64,000 nucleotides of DNA from Oscillospiraceae bacterium (GTDB lineage Bacteria > Bacillota > Clostridia > Oscillospirales > Ruminococcaceae), in NCBI GenBank assembly GCA_017465665.1, contig JAFTVU010000003.1, positions 38,171-102,170 on the forward strand, given 5' to 3'. Of the stretch, positions 42,078 to 52,105 are shown in pieces. The notes below the pieces were generated by a model. The model saw nothing but the letters and a program-made list of their open reading frames with translations, had not been told where the DNA came from and did no database searches. The position numbers and the translations under genes were made by a program. The first letter of the stretch is position 1, and the number at the start of each line of letters is the position of its first letter.

Positions 42078-43583
42078 ATGGCAAACGAAGAGCTCGAAAT
42101 GACCGAGATCACCGCGGAGGAGCTGGACGAACAGCACCGCGTGAGACTTGAAAAGCTGAATGCGCTCAAGGATGCAGACAAGGATCCCTATAAGATCACA
42201 AAGTATGATGTTACCATCTACAACAAGGAGATCCGCGACCGCTTTGAGGAGCTTGAAAACACCGATGTTGCCATTGCGGGCAGAATGATGACCCGCCGCA
42301 TCATGGGCAAGGCAAGCTTCATGGATATCCGTGACGGCTCCGACAGAATGCAGGTATATGTACGCAAGGATGATGTAGGCGAAGAAGCTTACGCCGAGTT
42401 CAAGAAGTGGGACCTCGGCGATATCATCGGTATAAAGGGCAAGGTATTCCGCACAAAGATGGGCGAGATATCCGTACACGCAGAGGAGATCACTCTGCTT
42501 TCCAAGTCCCTGCTGCCTCTGCCCGAAAAGTGGCACGGTCTAAAGGACAAGGAGGAGCGCTACAGAAAGCGTTACCTTGACCTCATTGCTAACCCCGAGG
42601 TAAAGGATACTTTTGTAAAGCGTTCGCTTATCCTGCGTGAGATCAGAAACTTCCTGGATTCCCATGGTTACATCGAAGTAGACACACCTGTTCTCCACAC
42701 ACTGGAGATCGGTGCTGCTGCACGCCCCTTTAAGACACACCATAACGCTCTCGATATCGATATGTTCATGCGTATCGAAACAGAGCTGTACTTAAAGCGC
42801 CTTATCGTCGGTGGCTTTGATAAGGTATACGAAGTAGGCCGTATCTTCCGTAACGAGGGTATGGACGCTACACACAACCCCGAGTTCACCTCCATCGAGA
42901 TGTATCAGGCATACACTGATTACTTCGGCATGATGGATCTCATCGAGGATCTGTACAGAACAGTTACACTCAAGGTATGCGGCACTGATACCGTTCCCTA
43001 CATGGGTCACGAGATCGCTGTGGGCAAGCCCTGGGAGCGTCTTACAATGATCGAGGCTGTAAAGAAGTATGCAGGCGTTGATTACTTTGACTGGGCAGAC
43101 GATGCCGCTGCAAGAGCCTGCGCCAAGGAGCACCACATCGAGGACGAGCTGGACGACAACTCCACAAAGGGTCATGTTCTGATCGCATTCTTTGAGGCAT
43201 TCGTTGAAGACAAGCTCATCCAGCCTACTATCATCTACGATTATCCCGTAGAGAACTCCCCTCTCGCAAAGAGAAAGCCCGAGTTCCCTGCATTCACAGA
43301 GCGTTTCGAGTACTTCATCAACGGTACAGAGTTCGGTAACGCATTCTCCGAGCTGAACGATCCTATCGACCAGAGAGAGCGTTTCGTTAAGCAGGTTGCT
43401 GCAAAGCGCGCTCAGGGCGGTAACGACGCTCAGGTGGACGAAGACTTTATCACCGCTCTGGAATACGGTCTGCCCCCTACAGGCGGTCTGGGCTTCGGCT
43501 TCGACAGACTTGTTATGCTGCTGACTGATTCCGCAAGCATCCGCGATGTTCTGCTCTTCCCCACAATGAAGCCTATCAGCTAA
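42078..43583 (+). CDS. lysS: Lysyl-tRNA synthetase (class II)
   Basis: 501 residues. OB-fold anticodon-binding domain (about 55-165), class II motif 2 YEVGRIFRNEGMDATHNPEFT, and motif 3 GLPPTGGLGFGFDRLVMLLT. Normal length. Co-transcribed with greA; a strong hairpin follows. Confidence 0.97.
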   Translation: MANEELEMTEITAEELDEQHRVRLEKLNALKDADKDPYKITKYDVTIYNKEIRDRFEELENTDVAIAGRMMTRRIMGKASFMDIRDGSDRMQVYVRKDDVGEEAYAEFKKWDLGDIIGIKGKVFRTKMGEISVHAEEITLLSKSLLPLPEKWHGLKDKEERYRKRYLDLIANPEVKDTFVKRSLILREIRNFLDSHGYIEVDTPVLHTLEIGAAARPFKTHHNALDIDMFMRIETELYLKRLIVGGFDKVYEVGRIFRNEGMDATHNPEFTSIEMYQAYTDYFGMMDLIEDLYRTVTLKVCGTDTVPYMGHEIAVGKPWERLTMIEAVKKYAGVDYFDWADDAAARACAKEHHIEDELDDNSTKGHVLIAFFEAFVEDKLIQPTIIYDYPVENSPLAKRKPEFPAFTERFEYFINGTEFGNAFSELNDPIDQRERFVKQVAAKRAQGGNDAQVDEDFITALEYGLPPTGGLGFGFDRLVMLLTDSASIRDVLLFPTMKPIS

Positions 43584-43620
43584 GTTCCTGCCGTGGTGTA
43601 CGGCTCACCGAAACAACAAA

Positions 43621-43650
43621 GCCGCCGCATTCCGCGGCGGCTTGATAATT
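43621..43650 (+). terminator. Terminator after lysS
   Basis: An 8-bp GCCGCCGC/GCGGCGGC stem with a 5-nt loop, followed by TTGATAATT. Confidence 0.75.
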
Positions 43651-43705
43651 ACATCCGATAATTTTAAGGCGCTACCATAGCGCCGCCTATCCTATGGAGG
43701 ACAAA

Positions 43706-44503
43706 ATGGCAAACAACAAGGAAAGCGAGCAGGAGCGCCTGCTCCGCGAAAAAAGAGAGCTGCTGAAGCTGAAACAGGGACTCGTGGAGGACAGCGATAT
43801 CATTGAGGTGGATAAACACGAAGAGATACCCGAACTGCACGGCTGGAAAAAGATCGAAAACTTTTTCTACCACTACAAAGTGCCTCTGATAGTAGGCGTT
43901 GTAGCCTCTCTGTTCATCGGCTATATGATATTCGATACAGTAACAAAGGAAAAGAACGATCTGTATGTGCTGGCTATCTCCACCACCAACAAGAGCGGCA
44001 TCTACGTCAAGCAGTTCGATATCGAAGAGGCGCTGGAGCAATATTGCCCCGATTTTGACGGTAACGGCTACGTTCACGTGGGCGTGAATTTCATCAATAT
44101 TTCCACTGAAAACGGTGTGAACCAGTATACCGATGCTGATAACTACAAGTTCTCCTCTGAGGTCATCACGGGCGACAGCCAGCTCTTCCTCACCGATGAG
44201 GGAATTGTAAATATCATAGCCGAAATGGCAAATGATGACGAATTACAATTCTTCCTCGACCTTTCCGAGAAATACCCTGACGCACCACTTTATGACGGAG
44301 TAGGCTATCAGCTCAACACCACAGATTTCACCGAGGCAGCCCGTTGGGAAAGCTGCCCCGATATGGTAGGTCTGTATGTCCGCGGCGAATACAAGGATAT
44401 GACAGGCAACACCGAAAATGCAAAGCTCCAGCGCGAACGCGCACTGGAAGTGCTGAACAACATTGCAACAGGCAATATCGTCAACCCGCCAGCCGAGGAT
44501 TAA
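43706..44503 (+). CDS. Membrane-anchored protein of unknown function
   Basis: 265 residues from the ATG at 43706 (GGAGG 6 nt upstream; a longer frame begins 12 nt earlier inside the ribosome site). A charged coiled-coil head (about 1-45), a helix ending HGWKKIENFFYHYK, one membrane segment (about 58-80) and an exported mixed alpha/beta domain (about 85-260). No family recognised. The pattern (HYKxPxIxGxxxxxxxGYxxxD) recurs in Ruminococcus proteins. Followed by a convergent gene. Confidence 0.6.
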   Translation: MANNKESEQERLLREKRELLKLKQGLVEDSDIIEVDKHEEIPELHGWKKIENFFYHYKVPLIVGVVASLFIGYMIFDTVTKEKNDLYVLAISTTNKSGIYVKQFDIEEALEQYCPDFDGNGYVHVGVNFINISTENGVNQYTDADNYKFSSEVITGDSQLFLTDEGIVNIIAEMANDDELQFFLDLSEKYPDAPLYDGVGYQLNTTDFTEAARWESCPDMVGLYVRGEYKDMTGNTENAKLQRERALEVLNNIATGNIVNPPAED

Positions 44504-44633
44504 TCCATCTCGGTCAGCCGCTGAAAATGCGGTGCTCCGTCTACAGGGGCTATCGGCGCAGGACTGCCGTCCGCTTCGGGAACGCCCCGTATAAGGATAT
44601 CACAGGGAATATGCTCTGTACCGCTGCGCTTTC

Positions 44634-45077
44634 TCACAGGTACTTTTTAAGATTGTCGCAGAACTGCTGCTCGCGCTTCAGAAGAGCCGCCGCGTCATTG
44701 CGGATGCGCTCCTCCGCCTTGCCCGAGCTGTTCAGCGCGTGTGACATATCGATAATACCCATCGTAGTGCCGCGCACCATCATCTCCGCAAGGCTCTGGG
44801 AGCTGGGATCCTGCATGGCTTTCATACCAATGCCCATCTTTGCCATAGCTCTTGTGAACACTGGGTATGTCTTCGGTACGCTGCCTCGGCGGACAAGCTC
44901 CGCCCGCGCCTGAGAAGCTACGCTGCGGTAACGCTCACGCTCTGCGGATATCTCACTGCGCAGCTTTGAATTTACGCAGTATTTCAGCACATCTCCGCTG
45001 GATTCATAAGCCATCTCCGCATTTTTGTAGACGCTTTTCAGTATCTCCGCACTCTGGCGGTTTTTGAAATCATTCAT
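44634..45077 (-). CDS. Helical-bundle protein, unknown function
   Basis: 147 residues, almost entirely helical with four predicted helices, reminiscent of ferritin-like four-helix bundles of the DUF2383 kind. A short internal segment GSVPKTYPVFTRAMAKMGIGMKAM breaks the helices. No catalytic ligands can be assigned. The 44504-44633 gap shows no gene. Confidence 0.6.
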   Translation of the reverse strand: MNDFKNRQSAEILKSVYKNAEMAYESSGDVLKYCVNSKLRSEISAERERYRSVASQARAELVRRGSVPKTYPVFTRAMAKMGIGMKAMQDPSSQSLAEMMVRGTTMGIIDMSHALNSSGKAEERIRNDAAALLKREQQFCDNLKKYL

Positions 45078-45161
45078 AACAAATACCTCGCTTTCGCAAT
45101 CATCTTCAGCGATATTATTCCCCGTTTCACAACGGATTATTTATATCCGAAAGGAGTTAAG

Positions 45162-45740
45162 ATGAAAAGAAGACCATTTCATATCCTGCTGCTTAAAGGC
45201 ATAGGATATATCGTGCTCGGAAATGTCATGTGCCTTATCATGACAATGGCGCTGGCTATGTTCGGACTTAATCTGTTCATGAATATACTATCTATATTAT
45301 GCTGCAGCGCAGTGTTCTTTATGCTGGTGTTCACCGTGGCTTGGAAAGACGGCTGTGATGAAAGAAGCCTTGTTAAGCACGGCAGAGTGGAAGCTCCGCT
45401 GAAGTACCGCTGGATCCTTATAGGCTCTCTGATGTTCCTTGCGGCAGCTATACCAACTATAGTGCTTCTGCTGAACAAACTGTTCTTCCCCGAAGCCGAT
45501 ACGCTGTTTCTGTACCGCTTTATAAGCGGCAGCGCATATCCTTTCGTGAATACGTTCATCCCTACCGCAGAGGCTAATGTAGATGCATGGCATACTACCC
45601 TGCGCCAGTTCGATAATATGTCAGTATGGTTCCCTGTGCTGATGCTGGTATATTACGCACTGATCCCCGCTGTTACTCAGCTAGGCTACTATATGGGATA
45701 TCACGACAAACTGAACGCCGATAAAATAATGTATAAATGA
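45162..45740 (+). CDS. Integral membrane protein, unknown function
   Basis: 192 residues with about five membrane helices and a conserved-looking cytoplasmic loop WKDGCDERSLVKHGRVE. AAAGGAG precedes the ATG. It is divergent from the 44634-45077 gene; a small CCGT/ACGG hairpin lies between them. Single-gene unit with its own terminator. Confidence 0.65.
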   Translation: MKRRPFHILLLKGIGYIVLGNVMCLIMTMALAMFGLNLFMNILSILCCSAVFFMLVFTVAWKDGCDERSLVKHGRVEAPLKYRWILIGSLMFLAAAIPTIVLLLNKLFFPEADTLFLYRFISGSAYPFVNTFIPTAEANVDAWHTTLRQFDNMSVWFPVLMLVYYALIPAVTQLGYYMGYHDKLNADKIMYK

Positions 45741-45744
45741 CCTG

Positions 45745-45773
45745 TTCCCGCCTCACAAAGGGCGGGAATTTTT
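45745..45773 (+). terminator. Intrinsic terminator
   Basis: An 8-bp TTCCCGCC/GGCGGGAA stem followed by TTTTTATC. Confidence 0.88.
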
Positions 45774-45899
45774 ATCGCGGCAAAGCGATACCGTGTAAAC
45801 GTTTCCTTGATTGTTTGAAATAAGTTAAAAAATATTGGGCAAATATGACAAAACCCTTGATAAAAAAATAGCAATAAACATGAAAAATCAACAAAACTA

Positions 45900-45928
45900 T
45901 TGAAATAATACAGGTAATGTGATACAAT
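45900..45928 (+). promoter_or_regulatory. SigA promoter of the glycogen operon
   Basis: TTGAAA (45900-45905), 17 nt, TACAAT (45923-45928), about 92 bp before glgB. Confidence 0.68.
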
Positions 45929-46019
45929 AATTACAAGGAATTATACTGTCTTGCTATGTTTTTTGGCAGATTTGTGCAAGGCGGGTATATTTTTTACTTT
46001 ATAACTAGGAGGTATGAAA

Positions 46020-48014
46020 ATGGCAATCATTGTGCCTGAAGAGTACAATGTCCCGCTTCACCTTTTCCATCAGGGTGAGAACTCCCATGCATATGAGTTC
46101 TTCGGCGCTCATAAAATGATAAATAACGGAAAAGAAGGCGCAGTCTTCAGAGTATGGGCACCTAACGCAAGATCCGTCAGCGTTGTGGGTGATTTCAACC
46201 ACTGGGACAGAGGCCACAGCTGCATGAACAAGATCAGCGAGGGCGGCATCTGGGAGCTCTTCATTGAAGGCATCAAGCAATATGACAACTACAAATTCAG
46301 TGTGGAAAGTCCCGATGGGCTGATAAAGCTCAAGGCAGACCCATACGGCTACCACATGGAGCTCCGTCCCAACACAGCCAGCAAGTTCTATGAGTTGGAT
46401 GGCTTCAAGTGGACGGACGGCAAATACATGGAAGCGCTTGCAAAGAAGAATATCTATGACAGCGCCGCAAACATCTATGAAGTAAACATCGGCTCATGGA
46501 AAAAGGACGGCGAGAGCTATTATGATTACAAGCGCCTTGCAGACGAGCTGATACCTTATGTAAAGGATATGGGCTACACTCACGTGGAGCTCATGCCCAT
46601 TGCAGAGTTCCCGTATGATGGCTCATGGGGCTATCAGCAGATAGGCTATTTTGCTCCCACATCCAGATTTGGTACTCCGCACGATTTCATGAGCTTCGTG
46701 GACAAGTGCCACAAGGCAGATATCGGCGTTATCGTGGACTGGGTTCCTGCACACTTCCCCAAGGACGCTGCAGGTCTGTATGAGTTCGACGGTACGAGCT
46801 GCTATGAATATGACGACCCCTTGAAGCGCGAGCACAAGAACTGGGGCACTCATATATTCGACTGGGGCAAGCCTGAGGTGCAGTCTTTCCTCGTATCCAA
46901 CGCTAATTACTGGATAGAAAAGTATCACATCGATGGTCTGCGTGTGGACGCTGTGGCTTCCATGCTGTACCTCGATTATGACAGACAGGGCGGCGAATGG
47001 CGACCCAATGCCTACGGCGGACACGAAAACCTTGAGGCTGTGGCTTTCCTGCAGAAGCTGAATGCAGCGCTGTTCAGAGAGCACCCCAATATAATGATGA
47101 TCGCCGAGGAATCCACCGCTTGGCCGATGGTAACAAAGCCTGCAGATATCGGTGGTCTTGGCTTCAATTTCAAATGGAACATGGGCTGGATGAACGATAT
47201 GCTCCGCTATATGTCCATGGATCCGCTTTCCAGACCATACAATCACAACCTTGTAACATTCTCGTTCTATTATGCATTCTCCGAAAACTTCATCCTGCCT
47301 ATCTCGCACGACGAGGTGGTATACGGAAAATGCTCCATGCTGGACAAGATGGGCGGCCCGAGAGAATTCCGCTTCAACTCGATGCGTACTTTCCTCGGCT
47401 ATATGACAGCTCACCCCGGCAAAAAACTGATGTTCATGGGTCAGGAATTTGCCCAGTACAAGGAATGGAACTTCCAGACAGGACTCGACTGGGAGGTCCT
47501 TGAGTTTGAGCCTCACTACCAGCTGCACCAGTATGTGAAGGATCTGAATAAATTCTATAAGAATACTCCCGCACTCTGGGAGTGCGATACAAGCTGGGAG
47601 GGCTTCCACTGGATATCCAGTGAGGATAATGCCAACAGCGTTATCGCATTCAGAAGAATTGCAAAGAACAAGGATGAGATCATCTGTGTTTGCAACTTCC
47701 AGCCGGTACGTCATGAGATATACGATATAGGTGTTCCTTACTACGCTGATTACAAGGAGATATTCAACTCCGATGACAAGAAGTACGGCGGTTCAGGTAT
47801 AACGAACGGTACTCTTACCGCTCAGGAAGCTCCGCTGCATGACGAAGCGTTCCGCATCACTCTTGATCTGCCGCCTATGTCGGTAATGTACTTCGAGGTA
47901 AAGAACAAGCGCATGACTCCTTCCGAAGAGGCAGCCGAAAAGGCAAAGGCCGCAGAGGAAAAAGCAGCAAAGGCGACAGCCAAGAAGACCGATGCTGCAA
48001 AAGCCAAGAAATAA
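46020..48014 (+). CDS. glgB: 1,4-alpha-glucan branching enzyme
   Basis: 664 residues from the second ATG (46020), because AGGAGG is 1-2 nt from the first ATG but about 8 nt from this one. A CBM48 domain (about 25-115, [21 protein letters not shown]) precedes the GH13 barrel with nucleophile Asp310 (GLRVDAVAS), acid/base in AEEST (Glu363/364) and Asp431 (SHDEVVYG). The last 30 residues are an Ala/Lys-rich tail ([18 protein letters not shown]), not part of the fold and rare in GlgB. It introduces alpha-1,6 branches. Confidence 0.95.
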   Translation: MAIIVPEEYNVPLHLFHQGENSHAYEFFGAHKMINNGKEGAVFRVWAPNARSVSVVGDFNHWDRGHSCMNKISEGGIWELFIEGIKQYDNYKFSVESPDGLIKLKADPYGYHMELRPNTASKFYELDGFKWTDGKYMEALAKKNIYDSAANIYEVNIGSWKKDGESYYDYKRLADELIPYVKDMGYTHVELMPIAEFPYDGSWGYQQIGYFAPTSRFGTPHDFMSFVDKCHKADIGVIVDWVPAHFPKDAAGLYEFDGTSCYEYDDPLKREHKNWGTHIFDWGKPEVQSFLVSNANYWIEKYHIDGLRVDAVASMLYLDYDRQGGEWRPNAYGGHENLEAVAFLQKLNAALFREHPNIMMIAEESTAWPMVTKPADIGGLGFNFKWNMGWMNDMLRYMSMDPLSRPYNHNLVTFSFYYAFSENFILPISHDEVVYGKCSMLDKMGGPREFRFNSMRTFLGYMTAHPGKKLMFMGQEFAQYKEWNFQTGLDWEVLEFEPHYQLHQYVKDLNKFYKNTPALWECDTSWEGFHWISSEDNANSVIAFRRIAKNKDEIICVCNFQPVRHEIYDIGVPYYADYKEIFNSDDKKYGGSGITNGTLTAQEAPLHDEAFRITLDLPPMSVMYFEVKNKRMTPSEEAAEKAKAAEEKAAKATAKKTDAAKAKK

Positions 48015-48075
48015 TGAGTCACCACAATAAATAATGCTAATTTCACGACAGCAATGTCGGGACAGGAGGAAATAT

Positions 48076-49281
48076 ATGAATCACATCAAAAAAGAGTGCG
48101 TAGCCATGCTGCTTGCAGGTGGTCAGGGCAGCCGTCTTTATGCACTGACACAGGACATGGCAAAGCCCGCTGTTCCTTACGGCGGTAAGTACAGGATCAT
48201 CGACTTCCCGCTTTCCAACTGCGTTAACTCGGGTATCGATACCGTAGGCGTTCTTACACAGTATCAGCCTCTGGTGCTCAACGAGTACATAGGCAATGGT
48301 CAGCCCTGGGGTCTTGACCGCGCACACGGCGGCGTACACGTTCTGCCCCCTTACGAGACCGCTTCAGGCAAGGCATGGTACTCCGGTACAGCTAACGCTA
48401 TCTATCAGAACATAGGCTTCGTTGACAGATACAACCCTGAATATGTAGTTATCCTTTCGGGTGACCACATCTACAAGATGGATTACTCCAAGATGATCGA
48501 TTTCCATAAGGAGCAGAAGGCTGACGCTACCATCGCAGTTCTGGAGGTTCCGTGGGAAGAAGCTCCCCGTTTCGGTATCATGAGCGCTAACCCCGATGGT
48601 ACTATCTACGAGTTCGCAGAGAAGCCCGCAGAGCCCAAGTCCAACCTCGCTTCCATGGGTATCTATGTATTCACATGGGCTAAGCTCAGAAAGCACCTCA
48701 TCGATAACGAAAACGACGAGGGCGCTACAAAGGACTTTGGTAAGAACATCATCCCCATGATGCTCGCTAACAACGAAAAGATGGTTGCATACCACTTTGA
48801 CGGCTACTGGAAGGATGTTGGTACTATCGACTCCCTCTGGGAAGCTAATATGGACGTGCTGGATCCCAACGTTCCTCTTGATCTGCTGGATGACAGCTGG
48901 AAGATCTACTCCAGAAACCCTGTAATGCCTCCTCACTACACAGGCATGAACAGCAAGATCGAAAACTCTATGGTAGCAGAAGGCTGCGAGATCGATGGCA
49001 CAGTTGATTTCTCCGTGCTGTTCGCAGGCGTTACCATTGAAGAGGGCGCAGTTGTAACAGACAGTATCATCATGCCCGGCTCTACTATCAAGAAGGGCGC
49101 AGTTGTTGAATACGCTATCGTAGGCGAAAACTGCGTTATCGGTGAGGGAGCTCATGTAGGCGATCGTCCCGAGCGTATCGAGGACAAGTCGCAGTGGGGC
49201 GTTGCGGTAATCGGTCACAACGTAAACGTATCTCCCAACGCTGTTGCCGCACCCAAGGCAATGATCTCTAAGGATATTTGA
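48076..49281 (+). CDS. glgC: Glucose-1-phosphate adenylyltransferase, catalytic subunit
   Basis: 401 residues from the ATG at 48076 with AGGAGG 8 nt upstream. The nucleotide-binding motif [14 protein letters not shown] is intact; the ADP-glucose site includes the FAEKP segment and [17 protein letters not shown]; a left-handed beta-helix forms the C terminus. It makes ADP-glucose for glycogen. glgD follows after 22 nt. Confidence 0.96.
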   Translation: MNHIKKECVAMLLAGGQGSRLYALTQDMAKPAVPYGGKYRIIDFPLSNCVNSGIDTVGVLTQYQPLVLNEYIGNGQPWGLDRAHGGVHVLPPYETASGKAWYSGTANAIYQNIGFVDRYNPEYVVILSGDHIYKMDYSKMIDFHKEQKADATIAVLEVPWEEAPRFGIMSANPDGTIYEFAEKPAEPKSNLASMGIYVFTWAKLRKHLIDNENDEGATKDFGKNIIPMMLANNEKMVAYHFDGYWKDVGTIDSLWEANMDVLDPNVPLDLLDDSWKIYSRNPVMPPHYTGMNSKIENSMVAEGCEIDGTVDFSVLFAGVTIEEGAVVTDSIIMPGSTIKKGAVVEYAIVGENCVIGEGAHVGDRPERIEDKSQWGVAVIGHNVNVSPNAVAAPKAMISKDI

Positions 49282-49303
49282 TATTGGAAAGGATGTTTTT
49301 GAT

Positions 49304-50428
49304 ATGGCAAGTATGGCTAATGTTTTAGGACTTATTTTTGCTAATATGCATGAAGCAAACCTTCCCGAACTGACAAAAGGCAGAGCAATGGCGAGCGTTC
49401 CCTTCGGTGCAAGATACCGTATGATCGACTTCCCTCTCTCCAACATGGTCAACTCGGGAATCACACAGGTTGGTATTATTACAAAGCAGAACTACTACTC
49501 CCTGATGGATCATCTCGGAATGGGTAGTGAGTGGGATCTGGCAAGAAAGACAGGCGGTCTGCATATCCTGCCTCCCTACAGAAGCGAAGGCAGCGGCATC
49601 TACAGAGGTCGTCTTGAGGCTCTGGCAGGCGCAGCTGAATTCATCCGCGAGTCTGATGCTGAATACGTAGTACTGGCTGACTCCAACGTTGTTGCAAACA
49701 TGGATATCAAGCCCATGGTCGACTTCCATGAGAAGAGCGGCGCAGACATCACCTGCGTTTACGGCAGAGGCGTTTACACCACCGAAAGAACAATGACCAT
49801 GACTGTTCTCTCCGTTGACGAGGACAACAAGGTATATGATGTTCTGGCAAGACCTGCTATCAGCGGTGAGATGAACGTAGCTCTCGATGTTTACGTTATG
49901 AGAAGAAAGTTCCTGGAGGATCTCATCAGAGAATCCGAATGCCGCGGACTGTACAGCTTTGAAACAGATATCCTGCTGCACAAGCTGCATGATTACAAGA
50001 TCATGGGCTACAAGTATGACAAGTACTATGAGATCATCGACAGCATGAAAACCTACTACAAGGCTAACGCTGACATGATGAACAGAGATATCTGCCACGA
50101 GGTATTCAACCTTGAGCGTCCCATCTACACCAAGATCCGTGACGTAGCTCCCGCTAAGTACGGCATTGAGGCTGATGTTAAGGGCTCTCTTATCGCTGAC
50201 GGCTGTATCATCGAGGGCAAGGTTGAGAACAGCGTGCTGTTCAGAGGCGTTGTTGTTCAGAAGGGCGCAGTTGTCAAGGATTCCATCGTAATGCAGGGCT
50301 CTGTTATTGAGGAAAAGGCAAACTGCATCAACGTTATCGCAGATAAGGATGTTAAGCTCACAAAGAACCGTACTATCACTGGTTCCTCTGAGTATCCCGT
50401 ATTCATCTCCAAGGGCGCAAACGTATAA
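49304..50428 (+). CDS. glgD: GlgD, regulatory subunit of ADP-glucose pyrophosphorylase
   Basis: 374 residues homologous to GlgC (PFGARYRMIDFPLSNMVNSGI; C-terminal beta-helix), but lacking the GGxGxRL nucleotide motif at the N terminus, as in Firmicute GlgD. It pairs with GlgC to give a more active, regulated heterotetramer. The operon lacks glgA and glgP inside the window. Confidence 0.95.
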   Translation: MASMANVLGLIFANMHEANLPELTKGRAMASVPFGARYRMIDFPLSNMVNSGITQVGIITKQNYYSLMDHLGMGSEWDLARKTGGLHILPPYRSEGSGIYRGRLEALAGAAEFIRESDAEYVVLADSNVVANMDIKPMVDFHEKSGADITCVYGRGVYTTERTMTMTVLSVDEDNKVYDVLARPAISGEMNVALDVYVMRRKFLEDLIRESECRGLYSFETDILLHKLHDYKIMGYKYDKYYEIIDSMKTYYKANADMMNRDICHEVFNLERPIYTKIRDVAPAKYGIEADVKGSLIADGCIIEGKVENSVLFRGVVVQKGAVVKDSIVMQGSVIEEKANCINVIADKDVKLTKNRTITGSSEYPVFISKGANV

Positions 50429-50434
50429 TAAGCT

Positions 50435-50468
50435 TATCCCCGAGCGAAAGCTCGGGGATATTGTGATT
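50435..50468 (+). terminator. Intrinsic terminator of the glg operon
   Basis: An 11-bp stem TATCCCCGAGC/GCTCGGGGATA with GAAA loop, followed by TTGTGATTT. Confidence 0.78.
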
Positions 50469-50481
50469 TGAGGATACAACA

Positions 50482-51030
50482 ATGATCAATATAAAAAAGA
50501 TTATTTCCATAATATTAATCACTGCTGTTTTATTCACAGGCTGTAGTGCTGAAAAAACCAATGAAAACAACGACCAATTTAAAGATCTGCTATTTTGGAG
50601 CAATAAGGCATATTCACGTCAAAACGGCTGCGGCGTTGCAGTTTATGAGGACGGTTCAGTATATTGGTATGATTATAATTCCAAAGCACTGTTTTCATCT
50701 GCCGATGATCTACCACTGCATCTTGCCGACAAGCAAGTGTCAACGTTTGTTACCACCATACCCGAAGACGAAATGGCGGAATTTATTGAAAAACTATCCA
50801 AAAATGCAAAGCACAGCGAAACAATCTATACAGAAAGCCGTACAGATGACATAAGAGGCGATCTGAAATGCTACGCAATCTATAAAGACGAACCGTTACT
50901 GCTGGGTGGTACAGGCGACGATATCTATACCAACACTAACGAGCCACTGACTGAAATTTATGAACGATTGATAGAATTACACGAAGAAGCGGTTATAACG
51001 ACAGGTCATGAGGATGTTTATCCTTGGTAA
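50482..51030 (+). CDS. Lipoprotein of unknown function
   Basis: 182 residues, lipobox LFTGC (lipidated Cys at residue 21). The mature domain has YEDGSVYWYDYNSKALFSS and an acidic C-terminal helix. AT-rich and A/T-ending codons, unlike glgD just before it. Start ATG at 50482 is followed by a second candidate three codons later. No known family. Confidence 0.65.
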   Translation: MINIKKIISIILITAVLFTGCSAEKTNENNDQFKDLLFWSNKAYSRQNGCGVAVYEDGSVYWYDYNSKALFSSADDLPLHLADKQVSTFVTTIPEDEMAEFIEKLSKNAKHSETIYTESRTDDIRGDLKCYAIYKDEPLLLGGTGDDIYTNTNEPLTEIYERLIELHEEAVITTGHEDVYPW

Positions 51031-51077
51031 AAAGAAAACTCTATAACACGGGACAAAGCAATATTTAGGAATATAAT

Positions 51078-51518
51078 ATGAATGATTTAATAAAAATAAA
51101 CGAAGAAAGAATTTCGGCTGAGGAATATATCGACTTCCTTAAAAGAACAGATCTGGGTGCACAATACCCGAAAGAACGATTTGAAAAGAGAATAGCAAAG
51201 CTGGTGACAACAGTTTCCCTGAGCCTTGTTGCACGAAATGAGAATGGTTTGATCGTAGGCGTTTTATTTGGTCTGACTGATTATGCATACTGGCTATATG
51301 TGACCGATCTGGGCGTTGACAGAATGTACGAGAGACAGGGCGTCGGAAGCCGTCTGATGAAAACAGCACACGAAAAAGCTGGCGGCGAAAAGGATATTGC
51401 TGTATATCTGATAGCAAACGAGAATGCTATTCCGTTCTATGAAAAACTTGGAATGAAAAAAGCTGAGGATGTAATGCAGTATAATCACATTGAATGGACA
51501 GAGTTTACAGTAAAATAA
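51078..51518 (+). CDS. GNAT-family N-acetyltransferase
   Basis: 146 residues. The acetyl-CoA motif A is VTDLGVDRMYERQGVGSRLMKTA (Q/RxxGxG/A region QGVGSR), followed by NENAIPFYEKLGMKK, typical of motif B. Substrate unknown. AT-rich, close behind the lipoprotein gene (47 nt). Confidence 0.87.
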   Translation: MNDLIKINEERISAEEYIDFLKRTDLGAQYPKERFEKRIAKLVTTVSLSLVARNENGLIVGVLFGLTDYAYWLYVTDLGVDRMYERQGVGSRLMKTAHEKAGGEKDIAVYLIANENAIPFYEKLGMKKAEDVMQYNHIEWTEFTVK

Positions 51519-51531
51519 TATACCGTAACAC

Positions 51532-51577
51532 ACAAAAACGGCGGACATAAAGTCCGCCGTTCGTGCTTTGATCAGTC
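51532..51577 (+). repeat. Terminator-containing direct repeat, copy 1
   Basis: A 46-nt sequence, ACAAAAACGGCGGACATAAA and onward through AGTCCGCCGTTCGTG to ATCAGTC. The first 34 nt are identical to copy 2 at 52060-52093 and the ends are close. It contains an 11-bp hairpin (AACGGCGGACA... pairing with ...GTCCGCCGTT) that terminates the GNAT gene. Confidence 0.85.
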
Positions 51578-51585
51578 TTTTTTGA

Positions 51586-51614
51586 TTGACTTTTGGCTGT
51601 TCGCGTGCTATAAT
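51586..51614 (+). promoter_or_regulatory. SigA promoter of the 51648 gene
   Basis: TTGACT (51586-51591), 17 nt, TATAAT (51609-51614). Confidence 0.78.
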
Positions 51615-51647
51615 TAGTAATAAATCGGGATTGGAGAGGTGCAAAAT

Positions 51648-52022
51648 ATGTATGTAAGTGAAAGAGTAGCAGAGAAGGACAAGGAAATATACGAAAGATT
51701 ATATCGTTATAATTGGGATGAAAAATATAGTCATTGGGTAACAGATAGGCAAAAAGACATTTATATTGTCTGTACCGGAAAACGCGGAGTTGAAACTCCT
51801 GTTATTTTTTATATGCAGTTCAAGCAAATGAAGGTTGAATTTTGGATATGGGAAGCCGATTTTAAGTACAGCATTATAGATGTCAGGATACCTCCTGAAT
51901 TAAACAATGATAAATCGGAAATTGAAAACGAAATTCGATGTGCATATTTTGAAACGAATGGGTTGATGTGGGACTTACCTTCTAGTATTGACGATTGTAC
52001 TTTTAAATTTGAAACAATTTGA
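51648..52022 (+). CDS. Uncharacterised small protein in a repeat-flanked module
   Basis: 124 residues, soluble, acidic and rich in Tyr and Trp (YVSERVAEKDKEIYERLYRYNWDEKYSHWV). The ATG at 51648 lies 8 nt after GGAGAGG; an in-frame GTG at 51639 is inside the ribosome site and unlikely. The AT-rich gene with its own promoter lies between two copies of a 46-bp repeat, so it looks like an inserted cassette. I do not recognise its family; immunity-type small proteins often look like this but there is no toxin gene next to it. Confidence 0.6.
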   Translation: MYVSERVAEKDKEIYERLYRYNWDEKYSHWVTDRQKDIYIVCTGKRGVETPVIFYMQFKQMKVEFWIWEADFKYSIIDVRIPPELNNDKSEIENEIRCAYFETNGLMWDLPSSIDDCTFKFETI

Positions 52023-52059
52023 TAGTAATGATGGTTGGCGTTTTAAATTTCAGTTGAAT

Positions 52060-52105
52060 ACAAAAACGGCGGACATAAAGTCCGCCGTTCGTGTTTTTAT
52101 CAGTC
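52060..52105. repeat. Terminator-containing direct repeat, copy 2 (bidirectional terminator)
   Basis: Same 34-nt core as copy 1, with TTTTTATCAGTC after it. On the plus strand it ends the 51648 gene; on the minus strand the hairpin runs into TTTTTGTA right behind the khpA stop (52100-52102), so it also terminates the rpsP-khpA transcript. Confidence 0.85.

Noticed and set aside
44344-44913. A 189-codon plus-strand frame with Arg-rich translation
   Set aside because: It runs through the end of one gene and antisense to the next, with no ribosome site or domain.
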